This document shows positions 31,760 through 35,170 of a stretch of 35,170 nt of DNA, piece after piece (within the stretch, counting starts at the first letter, position 1; each line of letters opens with the position of its first letter). This DNA is from a virus, in the IMG/VR virus record IMGVR_UViG_3300034279_000245, positions 1 to 35,170 of that record; one strand, 5' to 3'. Below the pieces are notes generated by a model. The model had not been told where the DNA came from and ran no database searches. It saw only the letters and a program-made list of their open reading frames with translations. A program made the translations under genes and the position numbers.

Positions 31760-32048
31760 CAGATGGCGAAGTGGATACATGAGGCTGCAAGATGACAGCT
31801 TCACTGGATACTTGACTCCAATCGGATCAGTGCAAGATGTTGAGGTTACATTCAAGCTTAAGGTGATGCAGCAGATCATGGAGGCATCGGAGGACTTACA
31901 AGTGGATGCGCCGAATGAATACTTGATTGGAGCACTGCGAGACAGCGAAGAAGGATATAAGACTGCCGATGTTATAATTTATAACAAGGTTGTAAGATTG
32001 AAATTAACAGAGGACGAAATCAAGCGCAGCAAAACACTATCTTTGTAA
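31749..32048 (+). CDS. Small hypothetical protein
   Basis: 99 residues from ATG 31749; the longer frame from 31701 lies inside the previous gene. Mixed alpha/beta. No motif is recognised. Precedes a TATCTTTG promoter candidate. Confidence 0.55.
   Translation: MAANRWRSGYMRLQDDSFTGYLTPIGSVQDVEVTFKLKVMQQIMEASEDLQVDAPNEYLIGALRDSEEGYKTADVIIYNKVVRLKLTEDEIKRSKTLSL
32038..32045 (+). promoter_or_regulatory. Candidate promoter -7 element TATCTTTG
   Basis: TATCTTTG overlaps the stop of the upstream gene and lies five bases before ATG 32051. No good -33 element is seen. It would start the packaging operon, again with almost no leader. Confidence 0.45.
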
Positions 32049-32050
32049 TC

Positions 32051-32185
32051 ATGCCACTATTCCAAGGCGACTCGCCACAAATCATCCAGATGAACATCAG
32101 AAAGCTAATCGATGAAGGCTATGCACCAATGCAAGCGGTGGCAATTGCGAACGCAGAAGCGGCTAAGTTTAAGAAGCGAAACTGA
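32051..32185 (+). CDS. Very small conserved-type phage protein (44 aa)
   Basis: 44 residues. The C-terminal half, GYAPMQAVAIANAEAAKFKKR, matches the short helical phage proteins with a KxAVAIAY-type core that occur widely in phage genomes. The function is unknown. It is the first gene after the promoter at 32038 and stands 18 nt before the DUF5681-like gene. Confidence 0.65.
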   Translation: MPLFQGDSPQIIQMNIRKLIDEGYAPMQAVAIANAEAAKFKKRN

Positions 32186-32203
32186 AACAACGATAAAACA
32201 GCG

Positions 32204-32515
32204 ATGCCAAAGCCGGAAAACATAGAGCCGCATAAGTTCAAGAAAGGGCAGACAGGCAACCCCAACGGGAGACCTCGTAAGCTTCCAGAGCTGAGCAAGC
32301 TGATGGCGGACATCTTGGGCGATGAGAAGAACGGGCTGAGCACAGCGGAGCGCATCCTCAAGGCTATTGAAGCCAAGGCATTGCGTGGCGACATTAAGGC
32401 GGCAGAGATGCTGCTTGATCGCGGCTACGGCAAGCCCAAGCAAACGACCGACACCAACATCACAAGCACTGAGCCCTTGGTGATTATAAGAACAATTGAA
32501 TCAGATGGAAAATGA
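32204..32515 (+). CDS. DUF5681-like protein, putative small terminase subunit
   Basis: 103 residues. The N-terminal motif FKKGQTGNPNGRPRK (12-26) is the DUF5681 signature, followed by helices (about 27-90) with RGDIKAAEMLLDRGYGKPKQ. DUF5681 proteins are typically encoded just before the large terminase gene and are regarded as small-subunit or DNA-recognition candidates. The 3' end overlaps the homing endonuclease start by 11 nt, which separates it from its usual neighbour. Confidence 0.7.
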   Translation: MPKPENIEPHKFKKGQTGNPNGRPRKLPELSKLMADILGDEKNGLSTAERILKAIEAKALRGDIKAAEMLLDRGYGKPKQTTDTNITSTEPLVIIRTIESDGK

Positions 32516-33032
32516 AACTTGGATAGCGTTTGCAAATGGATACGAAGTGTCCAATATTGGAAACGTACGAAGCATTGACAGAGTTGTTCAAACAGCTAAA
32601 CAGCCATTGAAACTAAAAGGTAAGATGCTTAAGCCTGCCATTGACAAGAAAGGCTATAAGCGTGTTGCAATAATGGTTGATGGCAAACTTACCACACTTA
32701 AGGTGCATAGGATAGTTGCTAAGGCATTTATTGACAATGTCAATGATAAGCCTCAAGTGAATCACATTGATGGCATTAAGACCAACAATCATGTCAGCAA
32801 CTTAGAGTGGGTGAATAATTCAGAAAATGTTCAGCACGCATTTGACAATGGACTTATGACAGCTAAACGATTGCATGAAAGTCCAAGATGCAAGCAAACT
32901 AAGGAAGGCATCGAGCAAATTGCAAAGCTTAAATCACAAGGAGTAAAAAATATCACAATTGCAGAAATGTTTAATTGTTCTATTTCATCGATTAAAAGAT
33001 TAAATAGAAGCTATGCAGTTTACACTAACTAA
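32505..33032 (+). CDS. HNH homing endonuclease, NUMOD4-HNH-HTH
   Basis: 175 residues from ATG 32505. Modules in order: NUMOD4 (WIAFANGYEVSNIGNVRS, 6-23), HNH_3 with VHRIVAKAF (67-75), VNHIDGIKTNNHVSNLEW (85-102) and H111, then a C-terminal helix-turn-helix (about 133-168; IAEMFNCSISSIKRL). This is the make-up of freestanding SPO1/I-HmuI-type homing enzymes that nick phage DNA and copy themselves by repair. It lies between the small-subunit candidate and the large terminase gene, overlapping both by 11 and 20 nt, and its end is 73 nt from the 41-nt gap in the terminase gene. The arrangement recalls mobA next to gene 60 of phage T4. Confidence 0.9.
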   Translation: MENETWIAFANGYEVSNIGNVRSIDRVVQTAKQPLKLKGKMLKPAIDKKGYKRVAIMVDGKLTTLKVHRIVAKAFIDNVNDKPQVNHIDGIKTNNHVSNLEWVNNSENVQHAFDNGLMTAKRLHESPRCKQTKEGIEQIAKLKSQGVKNITIAEMFNCSISSIKRLNRSYAVYTN

Positions 33033-34331
33033 GACACAAACTATTGCCTTTGATATGGCGACCAGCGGAGACAAGCGAGTCATTGTTTTCGGGGGTGCCA
33101 TACGATGGTCGCCCCTTGCAGAAATGTAAGGGGGAAAGATTATCGAGGCGGCAAGACTTACTGGCTACTGCTCACCATCAGCCATCTCGCGCTGCACTAT
33201 GGCGGCAGTCGATGGGTGATAATAAGAAAGAGCTTACCTGACCTTAAGCGTACAACCTTCCCGAGCTTCACTGGATTGCTCGGCGATGGTTTGAACGCAC
33301 ATATCAAGAGTTGGAATCGAGACACCAATGTTGTGACCTTCAACAACGGCAGCGAGCTTATCTTCATGGCGGAAAGCTTTGATGAGGATAAAGACCTCAA
33401 CCGCTTCAGAGGGCTCGAGGTGAACGGCGCAGGGCTCGATGAGGTCAACGAGCTGCAAGAGCCGACCTTCTACAAGGTGCAGGAGCGTATTGGCAGTTGG
33501 AACAAGGCGCATGGCAAGCCGCCGATTGTTTGCCTTGCTACGTGCAACCCTGCGAACAATTGGGTAAAGAGCATAATCTACGACCGCTACCGCGACAACA
33601 GCCTACCTGAGAAGTGGAGTTACATCCCGAGTAAGATCACCGACAACCCGCACATCCCTCCCGAGTACCTGGAGAGCTTGAAGGAGTTGCCGCCTGTCCA
33701 GTACCAAAGATTTGTCGAGGGTGATTGGGATATCTTGGACGATGTTGCTAACCCGTTCTTGTACGAGTGGCAGGACGATAGGCACATCGATGACAGCGTT
33801 GCGCTCAATCGCAATATACCGATATTCATATCAGTCGATTTTAACATTAACCCATTGTGCGCACTGGTCATCCAACAGCTACCTCGTGGCTGCGTGGTGG
33901 TGGATGAGATTAAGATTGAGAAAGGCAGCGTTGATGCGTTCTGTGATCACATCGAGCGCATGGGCATTCCAATGGGTCTCCTGCGCATCACAGGCGATGC
34001 AATGGGCAAAGGTGGCACTGTGCAGCAGCGTGACAACTCGAGTGCGTATACGCAGATAAAACGGCGGCTGCATCTCAGTGATTCGCAGATCATCATTCCA
34101 GCGAATCCAACCCACTACAACAGCCGCATCGATTGCAATGCAGCACTGCGCAAGCTTGACATCAGAGCCAACTCTGTGCGGTGCAAGGGCTTCGTATTTG
34201 ATGCAAAGCAAGTGCAGTGCGATGCGAACGGCAGCATCATCAAGAGCAACAGAAGAATCTTATCCGAGCGTGCAGATTTCTTAGATTGTTTTCGTTACTT
34301 TGTGAACGCAATCTTAAAGAGATACCTATGA
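33013..34331 (+). CDS. terL: Terminase large subunit, split by a 41-nt coding gap
   Basis: Two frames make one protein. The first (33013-33105, 31 codons) gives MQFTLTKTQ... to FGGAIR; the second resumes at 33147 with GGKTYW. Joined without 33106-33146 it gives 425 residues with Walker A GAIRGGKT (28-35), Walker B GAGLDE (125-130), the LATCNP coupling motif (161-166) and nuclease acidic residues D262 (SVDFN), D284/E285, D315 and D408/D411. Read straight, the first frame ends at TAA 33127-33129. The ATG at 33105 could start the second frame but gives no Walker A and loses the N-terminal adenine-binding region. Identical CGA codons border the gap. TerL packages DNA into the prohead with the portal. 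Programmed bypass is the best explanation; a broken gene or sequence error cannot be excluded. Coupled by ATGA downstream. Confidence 0.85.
33092..33115 (+). other. Alternative hairpin across the take-off codon
   Basis: GGGGTGCCAT (33092-33101) can pair with ATGGTCGCCCC (33105-33115), with T109 bulged and one G-U pair, leaving ACG (33102-33104) of the take-off region in the loop. It uses CCCC 33112-33115, so it excludes the GAAA hairpin. Confidence 0.55.
33103..33146 (+). promoter_or_regulatory. Candidate translational bypass element (take-off, gap, landing)
   Basis: Take-off codon CGA (33103-33105), untranslated gap 33106-33146, with the landing triplet CGA as its last three bases (33144-33146). 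The gap contains an in-frame TAA (33127-33129), a stem-loop (33112-33133) and a purine-rich GGGGGAAAG (33130-33138) six to fourteen bases ahead of the landing codon, the place of the SD-like helper in T4 gene 60. Length 41 nt is not a multiple of three, so a plain readthrough cannot restore the frame. Comparable with the 50-nt T4 gap; the match in layout is an inference. Confidence 0.7.
33112..33133 (+). other. 9-bp hairpin with GAAA tetraloop inside the gap
   Basis: Arms CCCCTTGCA (33112-33120) and TGTAAGGGG (33125-33133) pair over 9 bp, including one G-U pair, with loop GAAA, a stable GNRA tetraloop. It starts six bases after the take-off codon. The in-frame stop lies in its 3' arm. Confidence 0.85.
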
Positions 34332-34663
34332 GCGTATGTTCACCATGTTATGATGCAGGCAGTTATGTGAACGCCTGCCTGACAGAATTCACCTTTGGCA
34401 TAGTTGAAGCAGAGACAGAGTTCACTGTCTGGCTGCAACACAATGCCACGCAGAAGATAATGCAGTTCACTGCAACGAGTGATGCCGAAGGCTACATCAC
34501 CATTGAAGGCATTCAACTCGATCCACTTCAAGGCTATACGATATGGGTAACCGACTCCGCAGACTCAAACGTTCAGCTCGACATCACGGTCGATGGCGAT
34601 ATCTACAAGTGCTTATCATTCTCGGCTGCTTCGGTTGGGCAAAGTCCTGTGGTAATACCATGA
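34328..34663 (+). CDS. Small beta-rich virion-type protein
   Basis: 111 residues. An N-terminal CSPCYDAG pair is followed by alternating strands (FTVWLQHNATQKIMQFTATS, TIEGIQLDPLQGYTIWV) like a small Ig-like or carbohydrate-binding sandwich. It is coupled by ATGA to the terminase and to the next gene. A structural role is inferred from its place before the tail genes. No family is recognised. Confidence 0.55.
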   Translation: MSVCSPCYDAGSYVNACLTEFTFGIVEAETEFTVWLQHNATQKIMQFTATSDAEGYITIEGIQLDPLQGYTIWVTDSADSNVQLDITVDGDIYKCLSFSAASVGQSPVVIP

Positions 34664-34866
34664 CACGCATCGGAGCAATACTCGAGGGGTGGTGGTTCTA
34701 CCTAACGAGCAACAAGGCAAAGACGGAGATGAGCAAGCCACGGACGGCAATCTGTTCGCTGTGCCAACACAAGGATAAGCTGCTGAACTCATGCAATGCG
34801 TGCGGCTGCTTCTTGCCTGCGAAGACCAGAGTCGAAGATGCAGAGTGCCCTTTCGGATACTGGTGA
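34660..34866 (+). CDS. Small zinc-ribbon phage protein
   Basis: 68 residues from the ATG in ATGA at 34660-34663; the longer frame lies in the previous gene. The Cys spacing CSLC, then CNACGC followed by FLPAKTR and CPFGYW, is that of a small zinc-binding protein family common in phages of Bacteroidota (C..C ... C..C.C ... CP...W). The function is unknown, perhaps DNA binding or a virion assembly factor. Confidence 0.75.
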   Translation: MTRIGAILEGWWFYLTSNKAKTEMSKPRTAICSLCQHKDKLLNSCNACGCFLPAKTRVEDAECPFGYW

Positions 34867-34867
34867 C

Positions 34868-35125
34868 ATGGCAGGCTTCATCCTTGTGCGCACGAAGTTA
34901 ATCCAGTTTATGGATACTGATGACGAGCAGCTGCAAGAGTTGACAGCGGAAGAGATGGGATACACGGACATCATTGTTAATGTCAATGAGATCATGTACG
35001 TGTTTGATGACGGGCATAACACCATTATCAAGATGTCGAATGCTAATGAACTACAAGTAAAAGAATCAATACATGAAGTACATCAAAGAATTAAAAGGAC
35101 GACTGCGCTCTTTATGGGGCAGTAA
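34868..35125 (+). CDS. Small FlbD-like protein (full copy)
   Basis: 85 residues from ATG 34868, one base after the previous stop. The pattern IIVNVNEIMYV, then NTIIKMSNANELQVKESIHEV (split over residues about 37-75), resembles the FlbD/small phage protein fold of about 70 residues. It overlaps the tail chaperone start (35073 in this copy) by 53 nt. Its 3' end is repeated at 1-87. The function is unknown. Confidence 0.6.
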   Translation: MAGFILVRTKLIQFMDTDDEQLQELTAEEMGYTDIIVNVNEIMYVFDDGHNTIIKMSNANELQVKESIHEVHQRIKRTTALFMGQ

Positions 35126-35170
35126 GAAGACCACGCACAACCTCGTTGAGGTATTCACTCACGAGGGTCA
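35039..35170. repeat. Terminal overlap, matches 1-132
   Basis: Second copy of the overlap described at 1-132. It includes the start of the tail chaperone gene (ATG 35073), cut by the window end. Confidence 0.93.
35073..35170 (+). CDS. 5' end of the tail assembly chaperone candidate (partial)
   Basis: First 32 codons of the gene fully present at 35-661. Differs from it by two silent changes. Present only because the ends overlap. Confidence 0.7.
   Translation, partial: MKYIKELKGRLRSLWGSKKTTHNLVEVFTHEG

Noticed and set aside
33054-33127. A simple -1 frameshift linking the two terL frames
   Set aside because: The frames do overlap here, but a shift would insert about 14 unrelated residues into the P-loop and no good slippery heptamer is seen at the GGGGG run. 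The hop restores the motif exactly.
33106-33146. Self-splicing intron or insertion sequence remnant
   Set aside because: 41 nt is far too short for a group I or II intron and no IS ends are visible beyond the duplicated CGA.
33105-34331. TerL starting at ATG 33105 as an independent, intact gene
   Set aside because: It would begin with MVAPCRNVRGKDY and has no Walker A glycine in the right position, nor the N-terminal adenine-binding region that frame one supplies.
1-35170. tRNA genes, CRISPR arrays, integrase or repressor
   Set aside because: Looked for on both strands by eye; no cloverleaf, spaced repeat array, recombinase or repressor gene was found.

Overview
The window reads as one essentially complete genome of a tailed dsDNA phage, most likely a siphovirus infecting a Bacteroidota (Bacteroidetes) host. 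The first 132 bases recur at the end (1-132 = 35039-35170, two mismatches), so the sequence is a circle of about 35,038 bp with a redundant overlap. The host call rests on repeated TAnnTTTG elements (mostly TATCTTTG), the -7 signature of Bacteroidota promoters, and on gene families typical of such phages: a VirE/BT4734-like primase-helicase, fibres with SxTDWxxFNxK motifs, and a DUF5681-type protein before the terminase. Every gene lies on the + strand, packed with ATGA or TAATG overlaps. I see no integrase, repressor, tRNA or CRISPR, so a strictly lytic life style is likely.

Layout: 1-7392 tail (assembly chaperone candidate, tape measure, two large tail/baseplate proteins, probable major tail protein); 7392-8904 a glycosyltransferase and a methyltransferase; 8959-13950 head (portal, MuF-like protein, scaffold, major capsid protein); 14028-20145 connector, neck and fibre genes, including a neck-domain/fibre fusion, a lectin-like protein and two tandem paralogous receptor-binding candidates; 20145-22627 lysis (GH24 endolysin, holin candidate, spanin-like protein) with an unexpected PAS-HisKA protein between them; 22755-32185 replication and recombination (SSB-like protein, PD-(D/E)XK exonuclease, SF2 helicase, primase-helicase, VRR-NUC) with a probable origin at 30568-30780; 32204-34331 the packaging genes, interrupted by an HNH homing endonuclease; 34328-35125 small genes leading back into the tail module.

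The most striking feature is in the terminase large subunit gene. Its reading frame stops inside the Walker A motif and resumes 41 nt later in another frame. Skipping exactly 33106-33146 joins two identical CGA codons and rebuilds a perfect P-loop, GAIRGGKT. The gap holds an in-frame stop, a 9-bp hairpin with a GAAA loop, and a purine-rich stretch shortly before the landing codon. This is the layout of a programmed translational bypass like phage T4 gene 60. As in T4, where gene 60 lies beside mobA, a homing endonuclease gene sits directly next door. I propose an undescribed homing endonuclease/ribosomal-bypass cassette in a terminase. A damaged gene or an assembly error remain alternatives.

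Transcription appears to run in one direction from a handful of TAnnTTTG promoters. The capsid gene is set apart by a terminator-promoter pair on each side. Several promoters lie so close to their ATG that leaderless mRNAs are plausible.
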